Shown in pieces: positions 7,791-16,506 of a stretch of 43,821 bases of DNA. This stretch comes from Mesorhizobium sp. B2-4-15 (GTDB lineage: Bacteria > Pseudomonadota > Alphaproteobacteria > Rhizobiales > Rhizobiaceae). Numbering within the stretch: the stretch's first letter is position 1; each line of letters begins with the position of its first letter. The translations under genes and the position numbers were made by a program. The stretch is from the NCBI RefSeq assembly GCF_006658505.1, contig NZ_VFUZ01000038.1, positions 1-43,821 on the forward strand, read 5' to 3'. Under the pieces are notes generated by a model. It ran no database searches. It was given only the letters and a program-made list of their open reading frames with translations, and had not been told where the DNA came from.

Positions 7791-9113
7791 ATGACAAGAC
7801 AATTGCATTTCGTTGGGTACTGCTGTGTTAGCCCGACCTGGCACAACAACGGCGCTTGGCGCCATGCCGAGAGCGACGCGGTGAACGTCATCAATCCGTC
7901 GCGCTACGAAAACATCGCAAAGATCCTCGAAGAGGGTAAGTTCGACGGCCTCTTCTTCGTCGACTGCCTCTCGATGTTCGAATCCTATGGTGACACTTTC
8001 GCAGCCGACCTGAAATGGGGTGGGCAGATGTACATGCTCGAGCCCATGCAAGTGCTGGCGGCCATGGCGCGGGCGACAAAAAACATTGGCCTCGCCGCCA
8101 CCATGAGCACAAGTTTCTACCATCCATACCACATCGCCCGGCAGTTCGCGACGCTCGACCACATCAGTGGTGGCAGGGCAGGCTGGAACGTGGTGACATC
8201 CGCCAACAATCTCGAAGCGCAGAATTTCGGCATGGAGAAATTACTCGACAAGGCGCTGCGTTACGATCAAGCCGACGAAATCTTGGAGGCTTGCGGGGCA
8301 CTCTGGAACAGCTGGGACGAGGGTGCCTTGCTGCTCGATCAGGAAAAGGGTCTTTTTGCCGACCCCGAGAAAGTCCGCTATGCGAACTATGCGGGGAAAT
8401 ACGTCAAGACAAGGGGGCCGCTCCAGACGCCGCGCTCTCCGCAGGGCCACCCGGTGATCATGCAAGCCGGTTCATCGGACCGCGGGCGCGAGTTTGCCGC
8501 GCGTTGGGCCGAGATGGTGTTCACCAACCAGCGCGACAAGGCGGGCATGCAGACCTTCTATAGCGACATGAAGGGCCGCGTCGAGGCGGCGGGGCGCAAT
8601 CCGGACCACTGCGCGATCCTGCCGGCGCTTGATTTCGTGGTCGGAGAAACCGAATCGATTGCCAAGGAGCGTGCCGACTACATCAATTCGCTGGTCAACC
8701 CTGAACTTGGCGTCGCGGACATCTCCAACTCACTCTACCTTGATCTCTCCAGCCATCCCCTCGATCAGAAGGTGGATGAGCTCGATCTTTCCGAGGGTGC
8801 AAAGGGCATACGCGGGATCTTCGATCTCATCCTTGGCGGCTCCAAGGGCAAGACTCTGCGCGATGCCGGTCAGGCGTGGGGCGAAAGCCAGATGATCTTT
8901 CAGTTCGTCGGCACGCCGACGATGATTGCTGATCACATGCAGGACATGTTCGAGTCCCACGCTTGCGACGGCTTCATCGTTACCCCCAAGCTCAGCCCCT
9001 CCTCCTATATTTCCTTCGTCCGCTCGGTCGTGCCGGAACTGCAGCGGCGAGGAATTTACCGGAAGGACTACACCGGCCGGACCTTCAGGGAGAACCTGCG
9101 GAGCGGAAGCTAG
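7791..9113 (+). CDS. FMNH2-dependent monooxygenase, NtaA/SnaA/DszA family (LLM)
   Basis: This 440-residue TIM-barrel monooxygenase uses reduced FMN and oxygen. Family blocks are AWRHAESD and EEGKFDGLFFVDCL near the N-terminus, FYHPYHIARQFATLDHISGG followed by WNVVTSANN, and the C-terminal VVPELQRRGIYRKDY that closes nearly every NtaA/SnaA member. An in-frame TTG at 7698 would add 31 residues unlike the family. I therefore choose the ATG at 7791, with AGGA about 9 bases before it. The group includes enzymes acting on aminopolycarboxylates, dibenzothiophene sulfone and pristinamycin, so C-N or C-S bond cleavage or ring oxidation are all possible. The substrate is unknown. Confidence 0.92.
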   Translation: MTRQLHFVGYCCVSPTWHNNGAWRHAESDAVNVINPSRYENIAKILEEGKFDGLFFVDCLSMFESYGDTFAADLKWGGQMYMLEPMQVLAAMARATKNIGLAATMSTSFYHPYHIARQFATLDHISGGRAGWNVVTSANNLEAQNFGMEKLLDKALRYDQADEILEACGALWNSWDEGALLLDQEKGLFADPEKVRYANYAGKYVKTRGPLQTPRSPQGHPVIMQAGSSDRGREFAARWAEMVFTNQRDKAGMQTFYSDMKGRVEAAGRNPDHCAILPALDFVVGETESIAKERADYINSLVNPELGVADISNSLYLDLSSHPLDQKVDELDLSEGAKGIRGIFDLILGGSKGKTLRDAGQAWGESQMIFQFVGTPTMIADHMQDMFESHACDGFIVTPKLSPSSYISFVRSVVPELQRRGIYRKDYTGRTFRENLRSGS

Positions 9114-9194
9114 CCAGCCAAAGGCACCGACCAATGCCCATGATGGGCGGGCGAGGCCTGGACCTCGACTGTCAAAGAACGCTGGAGACCGCAA

Positions 9195-10445
9195 GTGCAG
9201 GACAACGCGTCGGAGGCTGAGCAGGGACTCCCGCTCAGGGGCGTAAAGGTTCTCGACCTTTCGCGGGTGCTGGCGGGCCCGTGGGCGACGATGAGCCTTG
9301 CAGACCTGGGTGCCGAGGTCTGGAAGATCGAGAACATAGATGGTGGCGACGATACCAGGGCGTGGTCCGTCCCGAGTTACAAGGGGATAAGCACCTACTT
9401 CCTGTGCGCCAATCGCGGTAAGCGCTCAATCGCGCTCGATCTCAAGACCAAGCACGGTCTTGAGATCGTCAAACAGCTGGCCTCGCGATGTGACATCGTC
9501 GTCGAAAACTTCCGCGTGGGCACTGCCGAGCGCCTCGGCGTGGGGTACGAGCAGCTCAAGGCGATTAATCCCGAGCTCATTTACTGTTCAATTTCGGGCT
9601 ATGGCCGCGACAGTTCGGAAGCCCGGCGCCCAGGCTACGATTTTGTCGTCCAAGCCGAGAGTGGCCTAATGGCGATTACCGGCGAGAAGGAGGGTCAGCC
9701 GCTGCGTGTCGGTGTCGCCATAACCGATATCGTTTGTGGTATGGTTGCCACCCAGTCGATCCTTGCTGCCCTTATACATCGCGACAGGACGGGGCGTGGC
9801 CAGCAGATCGACCTGTCCCTGCTGGACTGTGGCCTCAACCTTTTGATCAACGTTGGCAGCGCCTATCTCAACACTGGTGGTGAGGTGAAGCGCTACGGAA
9901 ATGCTCACCCGACGGTGGTACCCTACCAGATCTTCCCTTGCGCAGACGGGGACCTTGCGCTCGCCGTCGGCAACGATCGCCAGTTCCGAGCGCTTTGCCG
10001 GTCAGTGGTCTATCTCCCGGAGCTTTCGGACGACCCGCGCTTCACCTCCGCCAATGGTAGGGCCGCCAACAGAGAGGCGCTGATCCCGATCCTCGCCGCC
10101 GTCTTTGCGACGGCGTCGCGTCAGCACTGGATGGACGCCTGCGCGGTGGCCGAGGTGCCGTGCGGGGTCGTCAAGACGGTTCCTGAGGCTTTGGGGAGCC
10201 GTAATGTCATCGAGCGCGGCACCATTCAGACGCTGCACAGCGACGCCGTCGGGCCAGTCTCGCTCGTGCGCCCGGCCCAGGGACTGCGCGCACAGCGGCA
10301 CGCCACCCCCCTCCCCCCACCGATGCTCGGCCAGGATACCGAGACCGTGCTGCGCGAGGTGCTGGGTTACAGCGAGGAGACGATCCGCGAACTCATCGAT
10401 GCCGGCGTGGTCTCCCAGTATCATGGCTCCTCCCCCTCCGCCTGA
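9195..10445 (+). CDS. Class III CoA transferase (CaiB/BaiF family)
   Basis: This is a 416-residue type III CoA transferase that moves CoA between carboxylic acids through an aspartyl-CoA thioester. It begins LRGVKVLDLSRVLAGPWATM, the standard N-terminal block, and has ANRGKRSIALDLK and NPELIYCSISGYG. The Asp of RRPGYDFVVQAESG is at the catalytic position. The GTG at 9195 follows GGAG, 81 bases after the monooxygenase stop, so it probably belongs to the same operon. With the acyl-CoA dehydrogenase it implies that the oxidised product is activated to a CoA ester. The donor and acceptor acids cannot be deduced. Confidence 0.93.
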   Translation: MQDNASEAEQGLPLRGVKVLDLSRVLAGPWATMSLADLGAEVWKIENIDGGDDTRAWSVPSYKGISTYFLCANRGKRSIALDLKTKHGLEIVKQLASRCDIVVENFRVGTAERLGVGYEQLKAINPELIYCSISGYGRDSSEARRPGYDFVVQAESGLMAITGEKEGQPLRVGVAITDIVCGMVATQSILAALIHRDRTGRGQQIDLSLLDCGLNLLINVGSAYLNTGGEVKRYGNAHPTVVPYQIFPCADGDLALAVGNDRQFRALCRSVVYLPELSDDPRFTSANGRAANREALIPILAAVFATASRQHWMDACAVAEVPCGVVKTVPEALGSRNVIERGTIQTLHSDAVGPVSLVRPAQGLRAQRHATPLPPPMLGQDTETVLREVLGYSEETIRELIDAGVVSQYHGSSPSA

Positions 10446-10549
10446 AATAACCCCCCGCGACCGATACCGTGCGAAGCCCAGGCCCTGGGTCGATGTTGCT
10501 CCCAGCGCCGGGCAATCCAGCTTGCTACTCTCGATCTTGCTGGCCCGGA

Positions 10550-11974
10550 CTAGCGGGGGAAACGGAGCGGTGGGTTCATCCGCCCACCGATCCGGCGGCT
10601 GGCGACGTGACGCTTGCGGATGACGCCATTTGCCAAGAACGCAGCTAGTATACGGCTCGGCCATTTCTGCTTCTTGCGGGTCACGAACCAGACGTCGGTG
10701 TTCTCCGTGCGCATTCCCAAGGCCAGTTCGGCGAGCGTGCGGCCATTCTGCGCTCCGCAGGGCATGCCGTTGCCCCAGCAGCCGCAGGCATAGAGGATGC
10801 GTGGGTCGCTGGCTTCCCCGACATGGGGAATCCAGTCGGGAGTGATCGAGATAGGCCCTCCCCACGTCTGCGCGACCTCGACCCCGCTCAGCGCGGGGAA
10901 GAAAGCCGCCAAGTGGTCGGGACCAGCCCGCTTGAGGCGCATGTCGACCTCAGGCGCGAGGTTCCTGTCCCACGGCGCCGAGGTGTAGTAGCCCCCGACA
11001 TACAGCATGCGGCCATCCGCCGTCGGCGCGAATGAGTAGAACAGGTCCGAATGGATGTTGACGCCCGAACGACGGGGCCAGCCGAGCTGTTCCCACTGTT
11101 GCGGTGTCAAGGGCTCCGTGATGACCCCTTTGACCATAAGCGGCGTCTGCTCGCGGGCCAAGCCGAGCTCCTTGGCACTTGGCAGCAGGTGGGTGAAAGC
11201 GTTTGTTGCCAGGACCAGTCTCTTGCAGCGGATAACCCCAAGACCGGTCTGGAGCGTGATCAATTTTCCCGTGGTATCGATCGATGCGACCGGCGAATTC
11301 TCGTAGACCCACACGCCGCGACGCTCGGCAGCGCTCTTGAGGCCACGCACCAACTTTAGCGGATTGAACTGGCCGCCTCGTGACTCATGGTAAGCCGCTC
11401 CGAACTGGTTGCTGCCGAGCTCCTGCTCGACCTGCTCGCGCTCAACGTATGACACATATTGCGACTGCCCCATCCGTTCCATCAGCCGCATTGCCTCGTC
11501 GATGCGCCCATCACCCTCGACGCGTAGACAAACGTTGAGAGTGCCAGTGTTTGTGTAATCGCAGGCGATTCCCTCTTCGTCGCGCACGTCCTCAATGAAG
11601 GCTATGCCACGGTGGACGTAGTCCCATGCTTCGCGTCCCCTATCGGCTCCGTGGCTGCCGACAAGTCGCTCGGGTGAGGTGCCGCCAAACTTCATGATGA
11701 TCTGCCCAGCGTTGCGCCCGCTTGCGCCGAAGCCGACAACCTCAGCTTCGAGCAAAGCCACATCGACGGAGGGGTCCAGCTTCTTCAGATGATACGCGGT
11801 CGAGACGCCGTTGATACCTCCACCGACGATACACACGTCGACATCGACGTGGCCGATTAGCGGGGTAGCGGGTTGGTAGGAGTCAGAAGTGTTCCACCAA
11901 TGTGAGCGCGACCGGTTGAGGACGGACCCACCCGACGGTCGTTTCGCCGAGGCGTTCAAGATCACTGCTTCCAT
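10550..11974 (-). CDS. FAD-dependent oxidoreductase (DadA/PuuB-like amine oxidase)
   Basis: This 474-residue DAO-superfamily flavoprotein starts with a SHWWNTSDSY segment common in gamma-glutamylputrescine oxidase relatives. The FAD fold follows as VDVCIVGGGINGVSTAYHL and then GFGASGRNAGQ. The C-terminal FAD-contacting part reads GGPISITPDWIPHVG and ACGCWGNGMPCGAQNG. The reaction is probably oxidative deamination or demethylation of an amine or amino acid. I take the ATG at 11974 (MEAVILN), with AGGGAG upstream, rather than the longer frame from 12028. A TTGACA promoter containing the recurring box lies 57-86 bases upstream. It is divergent from the ABC importer at 12402, which may carry its substrate. 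Confidence 0.9.
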   Translation of the reverse strand: MEAVILNASAKRPSGGSVLNRSRSHWWNTSDSYQPATPLIGHVDVDVCIVGGGINGVSTAYHLKKLDPSVDVALLEAEVVGFGASGRNAGQIIMKFGGTSPERLVGSHGADRGREAWDYVHRGIAFIEDVRDEEGIACDYTNTGTLNVCLRVEGDGRIDEAMRLMERMGQSQYVSYVEREQVEQELGSNQFGAAYHESRGGQFNPLKLVRGLKSAAERRGVWVYENSPVASIDTTGKLITLQTGLGVIRCKRLVLATNAFTHLLPSAKELGLAREQTPLMVKGVITEPLTPQQWEQLGWPRRSGVNIHSDLFYSFAPTADGRMLYVGGYYTSAPWDRNLAPEVDMRLKRAGPDHLAAFFPALSGVEVAQTWGGPISITPDWIPHVGEASDPRILYACGCWGNGMPCGAQNGRTLAELALGMRTENTDVWFVTRKKQKWPSRILAAFLANGVIRKRHVASRRIGGRMNPPLRFPR

Positions 11975-12030
11975 GTCATTGTGCTCCCTGGCGGAGATCG
12001 GCCAGCCGCCCTGTTGAATCAGCGCCACTC

Positions 12031-12059
12031 GAATTCTGACATTAATCTGATTTTGTCAA
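12031..12059 (-). promoter_or_regulatory. Promoter/operator of the FAD oxidoreductase
   Basis: On the minus strand a perfect TTGACA (12059-12054) is followed by a 17-base spacer that contains the recurring box (GACATTAATC on the plus strand, 12038-12047). The TGACA (12037-12041) and TGTCA (12054-12058) arms also form an inverted repeat around it. The -10 position holds only a poor match (GAATTC). Further A/T-rich copies of a TCTGATTT-like sequence occur on either strand towards the 12402 gene. The rest of 11975-12401 shows no gene. Confidence 0.6.
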
Positions 12060-12401
12060 TACGCACCATCTAGAAGTCGACTTCGTGGGAGTTTGCAGTT
12101 TGCCCTCCCGTCGCCCTCTCTGCATAATGATCGCCACCAAAGAAACCAGATTTAAAAAAAATTTCAACAATGGAGAGCACTGCCACGTCCGCCTCGTTAA
12201 TCGCGCATGAAGGCCTATTTTACGGGTATCCGGACGCTTTATCGTTCCCGATCAAGCCATCAGCCATCTCCATACCAAAGCACCATAATCGGATTTTAAT
12301 TTCATATATTGCCAATTTGGCGATTCCGTGAGACACATTCGGGTAGCCAGATTTGAGGCTGGCAAAATCAGAAAAAGAAACTTGGGAACACGGAGAATTC
12401 G

Positions 12402-13478
12402 ATGACAATCGGGAAAGCGCGTTCCGGCCTCTCTCGCCGGAAATTTCTCAAGATCGGCGCAACCGCCGGCGTCGCTTTGGCGGCGACGAAACTCGCCACG
12501 CCGGCTATCGCCCAATCTGATGCGGAGGGACTCCTCGTGTCGTCCGGTGGCGGCGACTTCCTCACCGCCTTGCAGAAGGCCTACTACGACGACTTCACCA
12601 AGAGTACGGGCATCAAAATTGTACCTCAGCCCTGGAAAGGGTTGGCCGAGTTGAAGGTCATGGTTGAATCCAATGCCTTCGGACAGTTCGATATGATGCT
12701 GGCTTCATCCGGTGAGGCGGCCAGTGCACAGGGCCAGGGATTGAGCGAACCGCTCGACTATGGGCTCATCGAGCGCAAGGCCCTTATTCCTGGTGCAAGC
12801 GGTGACAACTGGTTTCTCTGCAACATCGCCGCCAACGTCCTGTCGTGGAATACTTCGGTATTCCATCCGGGCTCCGAGCCGAAAAAATGGGCCGACTTCT
12901 TTAACCCTGCCAATTCGTCGCCGCGGGGGCTTTGGAAGAACGCCAACCAGACACTTGAGCTCGCGGCCCTGGGTGCCGGCGTCCCGATCGAGAAACTCTA
13001 TCCGCTCGACATTGAGAAGGCGCTCAAGACTCTGGATGGGGTGCGCGATCACATCGTGTGGTGGGAGGGTGGTTCTCAGTCGCAGCAGCTTCTCGCCGGC
13101 GGCGAGGTCGACATGGCTTCGATGTGGGTCAACCGCGTGAAAGCGCTCAAGGACGAGGGCAAGCCGATCGACTATTCCTTCAATCAGGGCATTTGCGACG
13201 GCGACACGATCATCATCCCGAAGGGCCATCCGAAGAAGAAGACGGCCATGAAGTTGGCGGCGTATCTTTCAACGCCCGAACCGCAGGCACGGCTCGCAGA
13301 GTTGCTCCCGCTGGGTCCCACCAACACCAAGGCCATTCCGCTTTGCGATCCGAAGGCTCTGGCGGCTACGGTTGCGGACCCGGCGAATTTGAAGACCGCG
13401 CGTCTTCAAGATTTTGACTGGTGGGCCAAAAACAGCGATAAGGCCAATAACGAGTTCACGAAATGGCTTCTCGGATGA
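12402..13478 (+). CDS. ABC importer binding protein, spermidine/putrescine type, Tat-exported
   Basis: This 358-residue extracellular solute-binding protein has a twin-arginine signal (LSRRKFLKIGATAG) and a likely cleavage after TPAIAQ. The mature part resembles the PotD group. This group binds polyamines, but also many other amines, opines and aromatic acids, so the name does not fix the ligand. It is the first gene of a binding protein-permease-permease-ATPase operon. An ATG with upstream ACGGAG starts it. A strong hairpin just after the stop probably favours its expression over the downstream genes. Export in a folded state by Tat is usual for this group in rhizobia. Confidence 0.9.
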   Translation: MTIGKARSGLSRRKFLKIGATAGVALAATKLATPAIAQSDAEGLLVSSGGGDFLTALQKAYYDDFTKSTGIKIVPQPWKGLAELKVMVESNAFGQFDMMLASSGEAASAQGQGLSEPLDYGLIERKALIPGASGDNWFLCNIAANVLSWNTSVFHPGSEPKKWADFFNPANSSPRGLWKNANQTLELAALGAGVPIEKLYPLDIEKALKTLDGVRDHIVWWEGGSQSQQLLAGGEVDMASMWVNRVKALKDEGKPIDYSFNQGICDGDTIIIPKGHPKKKTAMKLAAYLSTPEPQARLAELLPLGPTNTKAIPLCDPKALAATVADPANLKTARLQDFDWWAKNSDKANNEFTKWLLG

Positions 13479-13484
13479 TGGTGC

Positions 13485-13513
13485 CCGGGGTTCGGCGGTC
13501 GGCCGAGCCCCGG
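13485..13513 (+). terminator. Stem-loop after the binding-protein gene
   Basis: GGGGTTCGGC (13487-13496) pairs with GCCGAGCCCC (13502-13511) with one G-U pair, extended by two flanking C-G pairs, around a five-base loop. No T-run follows, so it is more likely a 3'-end stabiliser or partial attenuator than a full terminator, since the permease follows 72 bases later. Confidence 0.55.
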
Positions 13514-13584
13514 CCCCATCGCGAGGACGGCTGCTGAACACCGCCGGCCTCAATTGTTGCGCGAAAAACCAGAGGCTCGGACGC

Positions 13585-14436
13585 ATGAATCGATCGCGGC
13601 ATTGGTCGCCGGATTTTGCCCTCAAATTCCTGCTGGTGCCACCGGCGCTCTTTCTATTGCCGACATTTTTCCTGCCGCTCGGTGTCGTCGTTTATCGCGC
13701 CTTCGGCGAGTCCCGGCCAAGTCTGGCGAATTTTGGGGAGATCGCCGCAAATCCGATTTACCTTACAGTCATCTGGCAGACATTCACGACCGCGCTCTAC
13801 GCCACGGTCCTCTGTCTGGTGGTGGCCTTCCCGATCGCCCATCTCATCTCCCGGGCCAACAGGTTCTGGTCCGGCATTGCTTTTGCCCTCGTGATGATAC
13901 CTTTCTGGACAAGCGTAGTGACCCGAACATATGCCTGGATCGCGCTCCTCAGCCGTCGCGGCGTGATCAACAATCTGTTCATGCAGTTGGACTGGATCGA
14001 CCAGCCCCTCAAGCTGATGAACAACATGACTGCGGTGCAGATCGGCATGGTCCAGTTCCTGCTGCCCATGATGGTCCTACCACTCGTCAGCACGATGCGA
14101 CAGATCGACACGACCAAGCTTCTGGCTGCGCGCATCCTAGGCGCCAACCCGCTGCGAGCCTTCTGGCACATCTATCTGCCCATGTGCCTGCCGGGTCTTG
14201 TGGCAGGCAGCGTGCTGGTCTTCATCACCGCTCTGGGCTTTTACGTGACGCCCGCCCTACTCGGTTCAGACAGGAACATGATGATCTCGGTGCTAATCGA
14301 GAGACAAGTCTCGCAAGCCCTCAACTGGCAACTCGCCTCGGCGCTTGCGACCGTCCTACTCGCCATGGTGTTGCTGTCGATCACGCTGATCGCCTACATC
14401 GCCGGGCGGCGCGGTGTGAGATTGGCCATCCAATGA
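13585..14436 (+). CDS. ABC importer permease, PotB type
   Basis: This 283-residue inner-membrane permease has about six hydrophobic segments, starting with FLLVPPALFLLPTFFLPLG. The EAA loop that contacts the ATPase is LLAARILGANPLRAFWH followed by LP. The ATG at 13585 has AGAGG upstream; a longer frame from 13414 would overlap the binding-protein gene and has no membrane character. The gene overlaps the next permease by four bases (ATGA), so the two should be made together as the heterodimeric pore. Confidence 0.9.
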   Translation: MNRSRHWSPDFALKFLLVPPALFLLPTFFLPLGVVVYRAFGESRPSLANFGEIAANPIYLTVIWQTFTTALYATVLCLVVAFPIAHLISRANRFWSGIAFALVMIPFWTSVVTRTYAWIALLSRRGVINNLFMQLDWIDQPLKLMNNMTAVQIGMVQFLLPMMVLPLVSTMRQIDTTKLLAARILGANPLRAFWHIYLPMCLPGLVAGSVLVFITALGFYVTPALLGSDRNMMISVLIERQVSQALNWQLASALATVLLAMVLLSITLIAYIAGRRGVRLAIQ

Positions 14437-15257
14437 GCTGGACAGCCTTTGAGCGCCTGACGCACCTCGCAAGCCGGATCTTTGCCACCCTCGGTCTGTT
14501 CTACCTAATCCTGCCCATCTTGATTTTGGCACCCCTATCCCTCAGCAGCGGGCTGTTTCTGGATTTGCCGCTGCCGGGCGTCTCGCTGCAGTGGTACCAG
14601 AGGATGTGGAACCATCCCGGCTACCTTTCGTCCTTCTCGAACACTCTCATGATCGGTCTCGGGGTGGCGCTCGTGTCCGTGCTGCTGGGCACGATGGCCG
14701 CCCTAGCTGTCGTGCGCGGAAAGATCCCCTTCGCCAAGGCGATCTCCGGGTTGCTGCTGTCGCCGCTGATCATGCCGCAGATCATCTTGGCAATCGGCAT
14801 CTTCCCGATCTTGGCACGTTTTAACCTGATCGGGTCGCGCGCGGCAGTTATCGTTGCCCACACGGCCGTCGCGACGCCCCTGGTGTTCGTAACCGTGTCG
14901 GCAGCGTTGCGGGGCTATTCGGAAAACCTGGAGCTTGCCGCCATGACCCTTGGAGCCAACGGTTGGCGCACGTTCGTCCATGTCACCTTCCCGATGATCA
15001 GGCTCGGCATGCTGACGGGAGCGATCTTTGCCTTCGCCTTTTCCTTCGACGAGATCATCATCGCGCTCTTCCTGACGGATGCGTCCTCAGTGACGCTGCC
15101 GGTCTTCATCTGGAACGAGTTGCGCTACCAGATGGACCCGACCATTGCCGCGGCCTCGACCGTCGCGATCGTCCTGGCGCTTGGCCTGCTTGGCACGGTG
15201 ACGTTGCTGCAACGGCAGAGCGCCAAATTCTCAACCACCAAGGAAGCCGATCAGTGA
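14433..15257 (+). CDS. ABC importer permease, PotC type
   Basis: This 274-residue inner-membrane permease is the second pore subunit. Its hydrophobic segments begin with FATLGLFYLILPILILAPL. The EAA loop is LELAAMTLGANGWRTFVH followed by FP. The start ATG is embedded in the stop of the previous gene (ATGA), and its own TGA overlaps the GTG start of the ATPase. The overlapping arrangement indicates a single transcript with tight stoichiometry. Confidence 0.9.
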   Translation: MSWTAFERLTHLASRIFATLGLFYLILPILILAPLSLSSGLFLDLPLPGVSLQWYQRMWNHPGYLSSFSNTLMIGLGVALVSVLLGTMAALAVVRGKIPFAKAISGLLLSPLIMPQIILAIGIFPILARFNLIGSRAAVIVAHTAVATPLVFVTVSAALRGYSENLELAAMTLGANGWRTFVHVTFPMIRLGMLTGAIFAFAFSFDEIIIALFLTDASSVTLPVFIWNELRYQMDPTIAAASTVAIVLALGLLGTVTLLQRQSAKFSTTKEADQ

Positions 15258-16402
15258 GTGCCATCCACCAGCGGATTCGGGCCGCCACCCCCTTTCATAG
15301 CTTCGGCGCCGGGGCGAGCGCCGGTGTGCCTGGCAAACGGATCCAGTATGTCGGCCTCTGCAAGCGGTATGGAGCATTGGTGGCTTTGCAGCCGACCGAT
15401 CTGACCATAGAGGCCGGCGAGTTCTTCGCAATAATCGGGCCGAGCGGTTCGGGGAAGACAACCTTGCTGGGTCTGACGGTCGGCTATCTCGCGGCGGACG
15501 AAGGTGAGATCCTCGTGGACGGCCGTAACATCGAGGGCGTGCCACCCTTCAAGCGCAATTTCGGCATGGTCTTCCAGAACTATTCGCTGTTTCCGCACAA
15601 GACGGTTGCACAGAACATCGCCTTCCCGCTCCAGATGCGCGGCGTTGCCAAGGACGAGATTGCCCGCAAGGTGCGGGACGTGCTTCGGCTGGTTCGCCTC
15701 GACAACGTGGGCGACCGCTACCCCAACGCCCTATCAGGCGGCCAACAGCAGCGCGTGGCGCTGGCCCGTGCTGCGGTCTACAATCCCCTGCTCCTGGTGA
15801 TGGACGAGCCCCTGAGCGCGCTGGACAAGAACCTGCGCGAGGAGATGCAGTTCGAGATCAAGCAACTGCAGGGCAAGCTGGGGTCGACGGTCCTCTACGT
15901 CACCCACGACCAGGGCGAGGCAGCGGCGATGGCGAGCCGGATTGCCATCATGCGCGCCGGTTCGATCATCCAGATTGGCTCAGCCAAGGAACTCTACCGC
16001 CATCCGAAGAACCGTTTCGTCGCGTCTTTCCTCGGTCAGGCGAACGTCTTCGATATCTCGGGGGTGCGAGGTTCGGGAGAAGACCTACACATCACGACCG
16101 CCCTTGGCGTGCCCCTGAGAGTGACCTCGGTTCCGGCCGGGACGCTCGACCTGTGTGCTTGCGTGCGGCCAGAGGCCATTACCTTGTCTGCCAGCCATCC
16201 CGGCACTGACAACGTTGTCAAGGGCACGGTCGTCGACATCACCTTCACCAACGGCGTCCAGCGCCACCGGGTGGCTGTCGGATCGGGCCAAACGATCGAA
16301 CAATGGCAGCAGATGTCTGGAGATCCCTTTAGCCCAGAACCGGGGGCGGAGGTCTACCTGAGCTGGAAGGCGAGCGAGACGATGGTCGTTCCGGCGCAGT
16401 AG
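15254..16402 (+). CDS. ABC importer ATPase, PotA type
   Basis: This 382-residue ATP-hydrolysing subunit has Walker A GPSGSGKTT, Q-loop VFQNYSLFPH, signature LSGGQQQRVALARA, Walker B LLVMDEPLSAL and H-loop THDQGEA. A C-terminal TOBE-like domain follows (about residues 280-380), as in the PotA/FbpC/MalK group. I choose the GTG at 15254, which overlaps the previous stop and has AAGGA about 9 bases upstream. It carries an N-terminal extension of about 35 residues before the first ABC strand. It energises the importer encoded by the three preceding genes. Confidence 0.93.
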   Translation: MSAIHQRIRAATPFHSFGAGASAGVPGKRIQYVGLCKRYGALVALQPTDLTIEAGEFFAIIGPSGSGKTTLLGLTVGYLAADEGEILVDGRNIEGVPPFKRNFGMVFQNYSLFPHKTVAQNIAFPLQMRGVAKDEIARKVRDVLRLVRLDNVGDRYPNALSGGQQQRVALARAAVYNPLLLVMDEPLSALDKNLREEMQFEIKQLQGKLGSTVLYVTHDQGEAAAMASRIAIMRAGSIIQIGSAKELYRHPKNRFVASFLGQANVFDISGVRGSGEDLHITTALGVPLRVTSVPAGTLDLCACVRPEAITLSASHPGTDNVVKGTVVDITFTNGVQRHRVAVGSGQTIEQWQQMSGDPFSPEPGAEVYLSWKASETMVVPAQ

Positions 16403-16506
16403 CCGCAAAGGGCCGAAGTGGCAGTTGGATCATTCACACTTGGAAACATCCGGTACTTCGCGTAAGCGCTGCCGCAAAGTATCGGCTAAGGAAGCGAGGG
16501 ACTGAA

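Noticed and set aside
7791..9113. Assigning the oxygenase to nitrilotriacetate or EDTA breakdown
   Set aside because: Only general family blocks are visible. The neighbouring CoA transferase and double reductases do not match those known operons.
10002..10865. A 287-codon minus-strand frame across the CoA transferase and FAD oxidoreductase ends
   Set aside because: Most of it is antisense to the CoA transferase, and the protein has no recognisable pattern.
12402..16402. Naming importer 1 a spermidine/putrescine transporter
   Set aside because: The family resemblance is clear, but relatives carry many other ligands and no polyamine-binding residues could be verified.
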